This document shows positions 10,429 to 16,991 of a stretch of 20,648 bases of DNA, piece by piece. This DNA comes from a virus: IMG/VR virus record IMGVR_UViG_3300027734_000374, positions 1 through 20,648 of that record. One strand, given 5' to 3'. A model generated the notes under the pieces. That model was not told where the DNA came from and did not search any database. It was given only the letters and a program-made list of their open reading frames with translations. Both the position numbers and the translations under genes were made by a program. Numbering within the stretch: the stretch's first letter is position 1; every line of letters begins with the position of its first letter.

Positions 10429-10458
10429 CTCCACTATACTCCACTTTACTCCACTATA
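10429..10458. repeat. Three tandem 10-bp repeats
   Basis: CTCCACTATA, CTCCACTTTA, CTCCACTATA in direct succession, differing at one base. The 10-bp period places the repeats on one face of the helix, as expected for a cooperative protein site or iteron-like array. Confidence 0.7.
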
Positions 10459-10515
10459 TAAGCCTTCTAAAGGCTATATGAGACAAGAAAAACGGGAGGG
10501 GGATATAGGAGTTAG

Positions 10516-10899
10516 CTACCTATTTGGTCCAAATAGAGGAGTTATTGTAGGGTGTATATCATCGTCATCTGACCATTTGCCTGTAGAATATCCTGCAGTA
10601 TTATCCTTGGTCATTACTCTCATATCAAAGGTATAGTCTTCCATCTCTTGATAGAAGTATTTAGTACCTAGATCAATAAGGTCTTTAAGTCCTTCTGGGG
10701 TTAATACGTATTCTCTTACTTCCCCGCCTTTATCTAATGTTAATGTTACAACATAAACGTCATGTTCAGGGTTATGCTTATATGTGGCTACTCCAATTGG
10801 AGATAGATCTATTATATTCTCTATCCCTGCATCCTCTGGATCACCAGGTTCTGGCATTTCAGATGCTTTGATCAAATCAGCAATTAGGATCTTTTTCAT
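10516..10899 (-). CDS. Hypothetical protein, 127 aa
   Basis: Last gene of the leftward operon. Starts MKKILIADLIKASEMPEPGD; beta-strand rich middle (VYVVTLTLDKGGEVREYVLTPEG) followed by a helix LKDLIDLGTKYFYQEM and an acidic, ordered tail. No Cys, no membrane segment. No family recognised. Its last codons form a perfect 17-bp palindrome (10520-10536: CTATTTGG-T-CCAAATAG), which may be a transcript-end hairpin. The start has no strong ribosome site; translation is likely coupled to the upstream membrane genes. Confidence 0.75.
   Translation of the reverse strand: MKKILIADLIKASEMPEPGDPEDAGIENIIDLSPIGVATYKHNPEHDVYVVTLTLDKGGEVREYVLTPEGLKDLIDLGTKYFYQEMEDYTFDMRVMTKDNTAGYSTGKWSDDDDIHPTITPLFGPNR
10520..10536. 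repeat. 17-bp perfect palindrome at the operon end
   Basis: CTATTTGG-T-CCAAATAG spans the last codons of the 127-aa gene. It could be an RNA hairpin ending the leftward transcript; no T-run follows immediately. Confidence 0.45.
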
Positions 10900-10901
10900 G
10901 A

Positions 10902-11000
10902 CTATTTATATGAGCGAAATAGCTCAATTACTCCATCTATGATAGCAATTGCTGATATGCCTAGCATTAGATAAATCCAATATATATACCAGATCCACAT
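10902..11000 (-). CDS. Single-pass membrane microprotein, 32 aa
   Basis: TAATG overlap with the upstream gene. MWIWYIYWIYLMLGISAIAI is one continuous hydrophobic, Trp/Tyr-rich segment, then DGVIELFRSYK as a cytoplasmic-type basic tail. Adjacent to a four-segment membrane gene, so the two may act together (for example as small holin-like or membrane-associated proteins), but this is unproven. Confidence 0.6.
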   Translation of the reverse strand: MWIWYIYWIYLMLGISAIAIIDGVIELFRSYK

Positions 11001-11230
11001 TATAAATGAATCTCATTTATAGGTTCTTTGGACCAATGTACGTAAGATCTAATATAAACTATAGCATAGGCAATTGCTGCAAATATAAATCCGTACTGCT
11101 CAGTAGTAATAGCATATATCATCCATAGACACTCATTGAATAGTAATAGGAACCATGCCCATATTGACTTACGACCTACAAAATATATGCCTGTGACTCC
11201 AATGGCTGCTAAGATATACGACCAATACAT
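11000..11230 (-). CDS. Membrane protein with three to four segments, 76 aa
   Basis: Hydrophobic stretches at about 3-18 (WSYILAAIGVTGIYFV), 24-42 (WAWFLLLFNECLWMIYAI) and 48-62 (GFIFAAIAYAIVYI), with R20, K21 and a final HWSKEPINE outside. The layout (G-R-K, then W-A-W) recalls half of a PnuC-like or small holin-type membrane protein. Length is well below PnuC, so identity is uncertain. Overlaps the next membrane microprotein (TAATG). Confidence 0.7.
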   Translation of the reverse strand: MYWSYILAAIGVTGIYFVGRKSIWAWFLLLFNECLWMIYAITTEQYGFIFAAIAYAIVYIRSYVHWSKEPINEIHL

Positions 11231-11415
11231 TACTTACAACCCATGCAGTAATATGGAACACGTATGTTATCTCTATGAATATACTCTGATCGAGCACAAC
11301 CAGCACATGTAGCTCTAATTATCTCAGAATCATCTTCTGGTCTATTTATCTCAAGGGATCTTGTATAGTATATCTTAGTTATATACCATGTAATAGCTAT
11401 TAATAGTAGTTCCAT
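11230..11415 (-). CDS. Membrane-anchored zinc-ribbon protein, 61 aa
   Basis: I start at ATG 11415, which overlaps the previous stop (TAATG). N-terminal hydrophobic anchor MELLLIAITWYITKIYY, then C-A-G-C and, after about 17 residues, C-M-G-C, a four-Cys zinc ribbon at the C terminus. Likely membrane-bound with the ribbon inside the cell. Function unknown. Confidence 0.7.
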   Translation of the reverse strand: MELLLIAITWYITKIYYTRSLEINRPEDDSEIIRATCAGCARSEYIHRDNIRVPYYCMGCK

Positions 11416-11654
11416 TATGTATTTGTCCAATATCTCTTATATCCTGCTACCATATCTTCAACCTGCCTGCCTTGATCCTGTGTAACAGGCTTTACTGAGG
11501 CTGCATTTGCAACTGCCCCTAATTTTCTAGGCTTTACTTTAGCATTCTTATTTACTCTAATTTGAATCTTTTCTGGCCATAAGCCAGCTGCCTTCATTTC
11601 TCTTTCCCACTTGTTAAGTTGGTGTGAGGTTGGAAACTTTCTATCTTTACTCAT
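11415..11654 (-). CDS. Basic hypothetical protein, 79 aa
   Basis: TAATG overlap with the preceding gene. Reads MSKDRKFPTSHQLNKWEREM, then a Lys/Arg-rich middle (IRVNKNAKVKPRKLGAV), probably disordered and nucleic-acid binding, and an aromatic C terminus (AGYKRYWTNT). No Cys. No family recognised. Confidence 0.72.
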   Translation of the reverse strand: MSKDRKFPTSHQLNKWEREMKAAGLWPEKIQIRVNKNAKVKPRKLGAVANAASVKPVTQDQGRQVEDMVAGYKRYWTNT

Positions 11655-11839
11655 TATTCAAAATCTCTCTGTGTCTCAAATATGGCTTCAGGTGTGGGAA
11701 TCGGACCAACATTATCGGTTTCGGAAACCGCTCTACTACCATTATAGGAACCTGAATTATCCTGTTCATCATCCATGCAATGACAATTAGAGCAGGTTAC
11801 CTGCCCGTCCAGGTCCAATTGGAATAAGTGATCATGCAT
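11654..11839 (-). CDS. CxxCxC microprotein, leaderless, 61 aa
   Basis: The sigma-70 promoter just upstream ends its -10 at 11847 and predicts a start at 11840, so the ATG at 11839 (MHDHLFQLDLDGQVTC) would be translated from a leaderless message. The frame is open further upstream, but that part lies before the promoter start. CSNCHC at about 16-21 and the preceding HDH suggest a zinc site; the rest is acidic and likely disordered. First gene of the operon running to 10516. Confidence 0.72.
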   Translation of the reverse strand: MHDHLFQLDLDGQVTCSNCHCMDDEQDNSGSYNGSRAVSETDNVGPIPTPEAIFETQRDFE

Positions 11840-11846
11840 ACTATAC

Positions 11847-11875
11847 ATTATAGTATATATGACAGGTACTGTCAA
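11847..11875 (-). promoter_or_regulatory. Consensus sigma-70 promoter, leaderless output
   Basis: On the minus strand TTGACA (11875-11870), exactly 17 bases, TATAAT (11852-11847), both perfect. ATG is eight bases after the -10. Direct repeats GTGAAGCG lie upstream. Confidence 0.9.
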
Positions 11876-11886
11876 TACCTCTCTAC

Positions 11887-11907
11887 CGCTTCACTTTTTC
11901 GCTTCAC
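11887..11907. repeat. Direct repeat GTGAAGCG x2 above the promoter
   Basis: Plus-strand CGCTTCAC at 11887-11894 and 11900-11907, 13 bases apart, about 50-65 bases above the predicted start of the operon. Probable binding site of a transcription factor. Confidence 0.5.
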
Positions 11908-11942
11908 TAAATGGGGCCTATATAACAGTATATAAAGTTATA

Positions 11943-12044
11943 TTAGATTGATTTCTTAAGCTTCTTCATAGCCCTATGAAATTTTACGTATCTGATAGGG
12001 TTCTTCCACCACTTAAGTGGTAGTTTAATTTTCTTTTTAGCCAT
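11943..12044 (-). CDS. Basic microprotein, 33 aa
   Basis: TAATG overlap with the previous gene. MAKKKIKLPLKWWKNPIRY continues with a Lys/Arg-rich helix (AMKKLKKSI). Very basic with a WW pair; may bind nucleic acid or membranes. No family. Function unknown. Confidence 0.55.
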   Translation of the reverse strand: MAKKKIKLPLKWWKNPIRYVKFHRAMKKLKKSI

Positions 12045-12136
12045 TATAAGTCTTCCTTATCTATATCTTCTTTCATATCAAGACCATCTAATAGATCTAA
12101 ATCAAGATATGCTTCAAGGTTATCCAAGATACCCAT
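12044..12136 (-). CDS. Acidic microprotein, 30 aa
   Basis: Starts two bases after the previous stop and overlaps the basic microprotein (TAATG). MGILDNLEAYLDLDLLDGLD with an acidic end; opposite charge to its neighbour, so the pair may bind each other. This is inference from composition. Confidence 0.55.
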   Translation of the reverse strand: MGILDNLEAYLDLDLLDGLDMKEDIDKEDL

Positions 12137-12137
12137 G

Positions 12138-12368
12138 TTATTTGTTTCTAGGTATTAGTGTTTGAGGGCCTTCTGTGCCGAATAGAGACTTCTTTACTGG
12201 TACACAGTTAGGAACTCTCTTACCATTCTTATCCTTCATGCCTACCTGCTTGTATCCGCTCCAGCAAGCCTTTTCCAAATTGTCCCAATTGTCCTCTTGT
12301 TCGTTTTCAGACTCATAAGACTTTGAAATCTCTTCATCTGTTAATTCAATATTGTTGTTAGTGTCCAT
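12138..12368 (-). CDS. Phage protein with C-x-x-G-Y...G-M-K...P-N-C-V-P motif, leaderless, 76 aa
   Basis: The N-terminal 35 residues are acidic and disordered; the C-terminal half has A-C-W-S-G-Y-K-Q-V-G-M-K and N-G-K-R-V-P-N-C-V-P-V-K. This Cys/Gly/Pro motif occurs in many phage-encoded small or structural-associated proteins, where it often sits at a protein end. The promoter's -10 TATAAT (12380-12375) is an extended TGC-TATAAT and the ATG lies six bases after it, so the message would be leaderless. Role unknown. Confidence 0.75.
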   Translation of the reverse strand: MDTNNNIELTDEEISKSYESENEQEDNWDNLEKACWSGYKQVGMKDKNGKRVPNCVPVKKSLFGTEGPQTLIPRNK

Positions 12369-12374
12369 AATCTT

Positions 12375-12383
12375 ATTATAGCA
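12375..12383 (-). promoter_or_regulatory. Extended -10 promoter, leaderless output
   Basis: TGC-TATAAT on the minus strand (12383-12375), no good -35. Predicted start 12368 is the A of the ATG. Confidence 0.6.
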
Positions 12384-12388
12384 TTTAT

Positions 12389-12547
12389 TTAATTGACTGG
12401 TTTAGCTATCCTTTTGATCTGGTAGAAACAGTCTGGGCATTCTCCTATATGAAGCCATTTTCCTGACTCAAGGACTACTATCTCATTTAGCTTTCCCATC
12501 ACATTTTTCTTGCATATAATACAATAGGCACTAACGGTTATGGTCAC
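12389..12547 (-). CDS. CxxC...CxxC zinc-ribbon microprotein, GTG start, 52 aa
   Basis: GTG start shares a base with the TAG stop of the upstream dioxygenase (TAGTG). MTITVSAYCIICKKNVMGKL gives C9 and C12, and CPDC (about 37-40) completes a typical zinc ribbon, separated by a strand and a Trp (SGKWLHIGE). Co-translated with the dioxygenase; a partner role is possible but unknown. Confidence 0.65.
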   Translation of the reverse strand: MTITVSAYCIICKKNVMGKLNEIVVLESGKWLHIGECPDCFYQIKRIAKPVN

Positions 12548-13281
12548 TATTTATTTAGACCTTCTGGCTTAACATAATTATTTTCTTTTAATTCATCTTT
12601 AATATTGCCATAATTTCCTGGAAGATATTTTGGGTCAAGCCAATTTTTAGATCCGTCTGAACCATAACCACTAGATAATACTTTTTCTGCATCAGGCCTT
12701 TTATCTTTAAAAAAATATGCAGATATCATATACCTATCTCCTTTTTCAAGTAGCAATATTTCATGAATTTCATTACCAGGAAATATTATCAAAGAACCTT
12801 TGGTTGGTTTAAATTTAATATTTTTGTTCTTAAAAAATAATTCGCCACCAATGTAGTCTTCATTTAAATATAATAAAGCAGTAAAGCCTCCACCATATTG
12901 TCTATGAACAGAATCTTCATGGTATGGCATAAAAGTTCCTTCTTTATATTTTCTAAATAATATGTTTGCTGGTTGATCATAAGCCATATATTTCCCACCA
13001 GCTTTTGGCTCTACAAGAGCTATATCTAAATTTTCTAAAGGAATGTTAAGATTATTTTTTACGACATAATCGCTAAGACATTGATTGTATAAATCTACAA
13101 CGTTATTATATACATTTAAATTATCCGCCTCTGGGAATATATATATTGTATCCCCTACCACATTATGATTTTTAGTATATGATATCCACTCGCCTTTAGC
13201 ATTTATTAAATCCGTTAATATATTGTTTATATCTAAATCATGATAAGCCCAGATGCTATCGCTAAGCTTTTCTACCTTCAT
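12547..13281 (-). CDS. 2-oxoglutarate/Fe(II) dioxygenase, prolyl-4-hydroxylase type, 244 aa
   Basis: Uses 2-oxoglutarate, O2 and Fe(II) to hydroxylate a protein or small molecule; substrate unknown. The double-stranded beta-helix core shows H121-x-D123 (YHED), GGFTALLYLN, GGELFF, and the distal H173 in NEIHE followed by R183 in GDRYM, the 2-oxoglutarate salt bridge. All metal and cofactor ligands are present. Length and motifs fit P4H/PKHD-type phage oxygenases. It is one of three paralogues here (see 13697 and 15290) and shares an N-terminal WxxH/F-D signature with them. ATGA overlap with the upstream 47-aa gene; start chosen for that. Confidence 0.88.
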   Translation of the reverse strand: MKVEKLSDSIWAYHDLDINNILTDLINAKGEWISYTKNHNVVGDTIYIFPEADNLNVYNNVVDLYNQCLSDYVVKNNLNIPLENLDIALVEPKAGGKYMAYDQPANILFRKYKEGTFMPYHEDSVHRQYGGGFTALLYLNEDYIGGELFFKNKNIKFKPTKGSLIIFPGNEIHEILLLEKGDRYMISAYFFKDKRPDAEKVLSSGYGSDGSKNWLDPKYLPGNYGNIKDELKENNYVKPEGLNK

Positions 13282-13421
13282 GCTAATTCTTCTTTTGACT
13301 CCAAATTTTTATCTATCAATTCTTGAGCTTTTTTATATGCAATATAAACACCTGGACCATATTTACCTGCAAGTACATGTGCTGGTGCCTGCTTACTGTG
13401 ATCTATAACTTTATTATCCAT
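13278..13421 (-). CDS. Hypothetical protein, 47 aa
   Basis: Overlaps the previous gene's end and its own TGA overlaps the dioxygenase ATG (ATGA). MDNKVIDHSKQAPAHVLAGK continues with YGPGVYIAYKKAQELIDK; a compact helix-rich peptide with no Cys. The A-x-K-x-x-A-P-A-H pattern is not one I can place. Likely co-translated with the dioxygenase. Confidence 0.6.
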   Translation of the reverse strand: MDNKVIDHSKQAPAHVLAGKYGPGVYIAYKKAQELIDKNLESKEELA

Positions 13422-13704
13422 TTACAATACTCTTTTCTAAACTATCTGATTCCATTAGCCATTGATCTTCCCATAAACCCATTAGTGATTCGTTACCAAT
13501 ATCATCAAAGTAATAACGCTTAGAATTAGTATTGTAAGTCCATCCATACCATCTATCTCCTTCAGACCATGTTAGATTAGTTGGTCCTTCTTTTTCATGC
13601 TCCCACATTGATCTATCTATAGATTGATATAGTCTTACTTCATCAAAGATAGCATGCCTTAATGAGTCCCATCTAAAAATTCTATTGACTAACCAATTAA
13701 TCAT
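13414..13704 (-). CDS. Trp-rich hypothetical protein, 96 aa
   Basis: Starts MINWLVNRIFRWDSLRHAIF, with 10 Trp in 96 residues and a central beta-rich part (GDRWYGWTYNTNSKRYYF). Acidic helix at the end (LEKSIVNG). No Cys, no membrane segment. The Trp/Tyr-rich strands suggest a ligand-binding surface, but no family is recognised. Overlaps both neighbours. Confidence 0.72.
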   Translation of the reverse strand: MINWLVNRIFRWDSLRHAIFDEVRLYQSIDRSMWEHEKEGPTNLTWSEGDRWYGWTYNTNSKRYYFDDIGNESLMGLWEDQWLMESDSLEKSIVNG

Positions 13705-14371
13705 TTAAGTCTTCATCTTTAATAAATTTATTTTTATTAATATTCCCATCTTTTGCTGTATATTGAGGAGCAATACTGAAAAAGAATTTTTGTTCAGTAG
13801 GAGTAGGATTTTTTGGATCTACAGCTTCCATTTGCTTATAAAAAGTTTTATTTTTTATTAAAAATACACTTGCTATTGCTCGTTCTCCAGAAATAACATC
13901 ATTAACTCCATGCAAAACTTTGTGTCCAAACATTACAACACTACCTTTTGCAGGTTTAATTGTAACATCGTAATCAGGAAAAAATATTTCACCACCTTCA
14001 AAACCATTTTCATCACATAAATATGTAAGAATTGTGGCAGAAACTTGGTCAAAAGTTCCATCTGGAATAGCAGCAAAATCTGAATGTGGGCCATACCCAC
14101 CGCCAGGACCACGTTTAAAAATCATAGTTTCTTTAGCAACTTTATGATCATCTGGATCAATAGTTTCATGATTTTTATACCAAACATCTAAACATTTAAA
14201 TATTGCATCATCAGTAATATCTAAATAATTTTTTGTTGTCATGCTACCGTTTTGCATATATTCTTTATTTGTATTTTTTTTCCAATCTTTAACTGATTGC
14301 AAGATTTCATCTGCATTATCAATAACATCTTCAAAATACCAAACTTCATCAGACATTTTTGTAGATTTCAT
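13697..14371 (-). CDS. 2-oxoglutarate/Fe(II) dioxygenase, prolyl-4-hydroxylase type, 224 aa
   Basis: Core motifs: GGYGPHSDF with H96-x-D98 as iron ligands, ILTYLCDENGFEGGEIFFP, KPAKGSVVMF, the distal H154 (VLHGV) and R164 (GERAIAS) that binds 2-oxoglutarate. Starts MKSTKMSDEVWYFEDVIDNA; a start at the second Met would remove five residues. The ribosome site AAAGGA is 10 bases upstream. Substrate unknown; phage enzymes of this type are proposed to modify proteins or nucleic acids. It follows the GPx gene by 14 bases and is in its operon. Confidence 0.88.
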   Translation of the reverse strand: MKSTKMSDEVWYFEDVIDNADEILQSVKDWKKNTNKEYMQNGSMTTKNYLDITDDAIFKCLDVWYKNHETIDPDDHKVAKETMIFKRGPGGGYGPHSDFAAIPDGTFDQVSATILTYLCDENGFEGGEIFFPDYDVTIKPAKGSVVMFGHKVLHGVNDVISGERAIASVFLIKNKTFYKQMEAVDPKNPTPTEQKFFFSIAPQYTAKDGNINKNKFIKDEDLND

Positions 14372-14385
14372 TTTTTAAATATCCT

Positions 14386-14853
14386 TTACTTAAGTTTCTT
14401 TAGTAAATCACTCATATGAGGATCCATCTCACTTGGCTCATGTTTAGGATTAATACATGTTACTTTATCATCAATTAAAAATTTTGTAAAATTCCAATCA
14501 ATTTGATTTAAGCCAGTTTCAGACACTAAATACTTATATATTGGATGTGCATTATCTCCATTAACGTCAATTTTTGTAGACATTAAAAATTCTACCCCAT
14601 AGTTTGTTTTACAAAATTCTTTAATTTCTGCATCAGTTCCAGGCTCTTGAGCTCCAAATTGATTACATGGAAATCCAATAATTACTAAACCTTGATCAGC
14701 ATATTTTTTGTGAAGAGCTTGAAGTCCTTCATATTGTTTTGTAAAACCACATTTACTGGCAACATTTACCAATAACAAAATTTTATTTTTAAACTGTGAC
14801 ATTTGAACAATGTTGCCATTATTATCTGTAAAGCTATAATCATATATTGACAT
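14386..14853 (-). CDS. Glutathione-peroxidase-like thiol peroxidase, 155 aa
   Basis: Reduces H2O2 or organic peroxides. The GPx tetrad is complete: C35 (NVASKCGFT), Q69 (FGAQEPG), W120 and N121 (DWNFTKF). Further Cys at 63 and 81 fit a thioredoxin-dependent enzyme with a resolving Cys rather than a glutathione one, and actinobacteria make mycothiol, not glutathione. ATG 14853 has the strongest ribosome site here (AAGGAG), so I prefer it over the ATG 24 bases upstream. It has its own sigma-70 promoter. It is an unusual gene in a phage; it may protect host or virion from oxidants. Confidence 0.9.
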   Translation of the reverse strand: MSIYDYSFTDNNGNIVQMSQFKNKILLLVNVASKCGFTKQYEGLQALHKKYADQGLVIIGFPCNQFGAQEPGTDAEIKEFCKTNYGVEFLMSTKIDVNGDNAHPIYKYLVSETGLNQIDWNFTKFLIDDKVTCINPKHEPSEMDPHMSDLLKKLK

Positions 14854-14894
14854 ATTAATCTCCTTATTTAATGGCATAATCGCCTTATGTCTTA

Positions 14895-14923
14895 ATAATA
14901 CTATTTATTGCCTAATCTGTCAA
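14895..14923 (-). promoter_or_regulatory. Sigma-70 promoter for the GPx operon
   Basis: Minus strand TTGACA (14923-14918), 17 bases, TATTAT (14900-14895). Start near 14888, 35 bases before the ATG. Confidence 0.85.
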
Positions 14924-15139
14924 TGGCTTGTATCTATCCGCATCCATTATAATTTCATAGTAAAGCATCTCTGGTACATCGTGATCCGCCTTAAAATGCT
15001 CGTGTAGGTGAAGGAATAGGTGCTCATCATCCTTAATCACTTCAGACTCTTCTGAAAGTAGACAGGCGGCGCAATATATATAGCCATCTACATGTGGATA
15101 TATGTATATATCGCTGTCAAAGAACCTGCTGTAAGCCAA
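14912..15139 (-). CDS. Zinc-binding protein (CxxC...HxxH), TTG start, 75 aa
   Basis: YCAACLL (C23, C26) and HLHEHF...H form a C-x2-C/H pattern; the sequence SDIYIYPHVDGYIYCAACL resembles small actinophage zinc proteins. The only start that includes the Cys pair is TTG 15139, five bases after the previous stop. The downstream GPx promoter overlaps its end. Function unknown. Confidence 0.65.
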   Translation of the reverse strand: MAYSRFFDSDIYIYPHVDGYIYCAACLLSEESEVIKDDEHLFLHLHEHFKADHDVPEMLYYEIIMDADRYKPLTD

Positions 15140-15142
15140 TTG

Positions 15143-15271
15143 TTAGCCCATATACTTCATATGAAAGTGTTTGTCGCATACATCTATCGGTTCGCCAGTT
15201 TTTAGTTCTGGTTCGGAATATTTGCTTTCTGCTGGGCAATAAAAGCATGGCGGTGGCGTATTTGTAGTCAT
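15143..15271 (-). CDS. CxxC...C-x-x-x-H zinc microprotein, leaderless, 42 aa
   Basis: CFYC at 9-12 and CDKHFH at 32-37 match the DUF7455-like zinc pattern of the protein at 6229. The promoter at 15278-15306 puts transcription start at the A of the ATG, so the mRNA would be leaderless. Reads MTTNTPPPCFYC. Role unknown. Confidence 0.68.
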   Translation of the reverse strand: MTTNTPPPCFYCPAESKYSEPELKTGEPIDVCDKHFHMKYMG

Positions 15272-15277
15272 AGATGT

Positions 15278-15306
15278 ATTATATCAGACTTATGGTTTAT
15301 CGTAAA
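15278..15306 (-). promoter_or_regulatory. Sigma-70 promoter, leaderless output
   Basis: TTTACG (15306-15301), 17 bases, TATAAT (15283-15278) preceded by TGA (extended -10). ATG is six bases after the -10. It lies in the last codons of the upstream dioxygenase gene. Confidence 0.75.
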
Positions 15307-15865
15307 AATCCACTGTATTTGGGTAGATGTAGGTTTGCGTCATATACCTATTTCCGCTGGTAATTTCTAAAACTTCATGCTGTTTGTTACTTGGAAAAAC
15401 AAACATAGAACCAGCTTTTGGTTTAATGCAAATGTCGTCGTGAACAAAATTAATTTCTCCACCAATATAATCATCGTTTAAATACAGTATTGCTGTAAGA
15501 GATGGGGTTACTGGCTTACCATCTTTTTTGACATAGCTATATATGTCACTATGCTCAGACATCTTAGATCCAGTATTATATTCTCGTAAAATTAATGGAG
15601 ACTGGCCAACATTTTTATCTGTAAAGTCCAAGACATTGCGCTTACAATATTCAGAAATGCATTTAAAAAATGGCTTCATGATATTTGAATGCATATCTGT
15701 TCCCATATGAATGTGGGTAGATCTTCCAATTATTGTTTCCCCGCCACCTTTATTGGTATAGTACTCCCATGGACTATTCTGAAAGCTAGAAATAATCTGA
15801 GAAGGATTGTCTATGACGTCATGCCATTCCCAAATATCATTTTTTCTGCTTACTAAATTAGACAT
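15290..15865 (-). CDS. 2-oxoglutarate/Fe(II) dioxygenase, prolyl-4-hydroxylase type, 191 aa
   Basis: The smallest of the three paralogues. EHSDIYS gives H105-x-D107, then LTAILYLNDDYIGGEINF, and SNKQHEV gives H163 with R173 in GNRYM. All catalytic ligands are present. The N-terminal IWEWHDVIDN matches the other two (WAYHDLDIN, WYFEDVIDNA), so the three derive from one ancestor. Starts in overlap with the upstream 42-aa gene. Substrate unknown. Confidence 0.87.
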   Translation of the reverse strand: MSNLVSRKNDIWEWHDVIDNPSQIISSFQNSPWEYYTNKGGGETIIGRSTHIHMGTDMHSNIMKPFFKCISEYCKRNVLDFTDKNVGQSPLILREYNTGSKMSEHSDIYSYVKKDGKPVTPSLTAILYLNDDYIGGEINFVHDDICIKPKAGSMFVFPSNKQHEVLEITSGNRYMTQTYIYPNTVDFYDKP

Positions 15866-15986
15866 TTTTTACTTCAAACATTTGTGTACATCTTTTACAT
15901 ACATCATAATCTTTTTGTGTAAAAGGACACACACCCGCATTGATTATTTTGTGGCCTATAACCTCACATATTATCCAATTAAACAT
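15858..15986 (-). CDS. DUF1660-like Cys microprotein, 42 aa
   Basis: MFNWIICEVIGHKIINAGVC then C30 and C33 (CKRC): the pattern C-x(2)-[IL]-G-H...C...C-x-x-C resembles the prophage DUF1660 family, short zinc-binding proteins of unknown function. Starts inside the end of the kinase gene and overlaps the dioxygenase start. Confidence 0.6.
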   Translation of the reverse strand: MFNWIICEVIGHKIINAGVCPFTQKDYDVCKRCTQMFEVKNV

Positions 15987-16524
15987 TTTGTTTCTCCAAT
16001 AACATATCTACTATATTGTTTAAGTCTACCACACTATAATCATTATCAATAATATTATCAAATCCATAATCGTCTAAATCTATCTCTGATGAATGGTCTG
16101 TTACTGGACCTACTCCATGCCTATTTATTCTCCATACTTGTCCGCCAGCTTTTTTAATAGCATCGGCTTCATTCTTAAATCTAACATCACTAATAACAGC
16201 ATTTTCTACATTAATTTTGTTTAATGCAAGGTCTACCCAAAAATTTTCTCCAAACATATTTCTGCCAACTTCTGTACCAAATACTTGAAGTAGCCTGCGT
16301 ATTTCAGGATGAGACTCTTTAGCTTTGTCTAGCCCATATGTGTCAACTAAATTTTTGTATTTAAATGGCCCTATACTATCTGAACCGACAATGGGATTAA
16401 GTATATACATAGCTTCTTTCATGGGTGCGGCAAAAGAATACTGAGAGAACCCATGCTTGCTAACTAAACGATCAGCAGCTGTATCTTTACCAGATCTTGC
16501 GTAACCAGAAAGACCAATTATCAT
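15979..16524 (-). CDS. Deoxynucleoside monophosphate kinase, 181 aa
   Basis: Phosphorylates dNMPs to dNDPs for phage DNA synthesis. P-loop at 7-14 (GYARSGKD); the N terminus MIIGLSGYAR and lid/base region R-R-L-L-Q-V-F-G-T-E-V-G-R fit T4 gp1-like dNMP kinases. VISDVRFKNEAD is a conserved second block with Arg for nucleotide binding. Length is typical. ATGA overlap with the HAD gene, so the two are co-translated, a sensible pairing with a phosphatase in nucleic-acid metabolism. Confidence 0.9.
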   Translation of the reverse strand: MIIGLSGYARSGKDTAADRLVSKHGFSQYSFAAPMKEAMYILNPIVGSDSIGPFKYKNLVDTYGLDKAKESHPEIRRLLQVFGTEVGRNMFGENFWVDLALNKINVENAVISDVRFKNEADAIKKAGGQVWRINRHGVGPVTDHSSEIDLDDYGFDNIIDNDYSVVDLNNIVDMLLEKQNV

Positions 16525-16991
16525 CTTTTAATCCCGTCCCATGTACCTATTTTGGTAGTAGCAATGCCATTTTCTTCCCATAACTTAATGATACTTGGGT
16601 TATCATCTACTGCATGCTTAATATCCCAATATACATTTATGTGTTCTAATATATCTTTTTTAACTTCATAGTCTTCTCTATGGTCATCATCTTGCCTCAT
16701 AAACAATGCATCATGTGGGACTTCATTATTCTTTAGCCAACGTGCAGTTAATGCTCTATACTTTTCTTTTCTAGCTGTAACAATAATTACGTCAAAGTTT
16801 TCTTGTGCATGCCAAACCATATCAACAACATCTTTATTTGGCTCACAATTAATAGACTGCTTATGAAATTCATCATAATTTCTTTTAAATGAGTCGCTTG
16901 ACCTATCTTGATTTAATAATATGTTTAATATTGGATCAACATCTACAAGAGTTCCATCTACGTCAAATACCCACGCTGGTCTTTTTATCAT
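16521..16991 (-). CDS. HAD phosphatase, polynucleotide-kinase 3'-phosphatase type, 156 aa
   Basis: HAD motif I D10-V-D12-G-T-L, motif II T72-A-R (VIIVTARKEKY), motif III Lys near 111-112, motif IV AVDDNPSI (D129, D130). It matches the C-terminal phosphatase domain of T4 polynucleotide kinase but lacks the kinase half. Likely removes phosphates from nucleic-acid ends or nucleotides; exact substrate is inferred. ATGA overlaps on both sides tie it to ahpD and the dNMP kinase. Confidence 0.87.
   Translation of the reverse strand: MIKRPAWVFDVDGTLVDVDPILNILLNQDRSSDSFKRNYDEFHKQSINCEPNKDVVDMVWHAQENFDVIIVTARKEKYRALTARWLKNNEVPHDALFMRQDDDHREDYEVKKDILEHINVYWDIKHAVDDNPSIIKLWEENGIATTKIGTWDGIKR

Noticed and set aside
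10903-10910. TATAAATA on the minus strand, resembling a T4 late promoter
   Set aside because: A single occurrence inside the end of a membrane gene; no second copy with the same relation to a gene start is seen.
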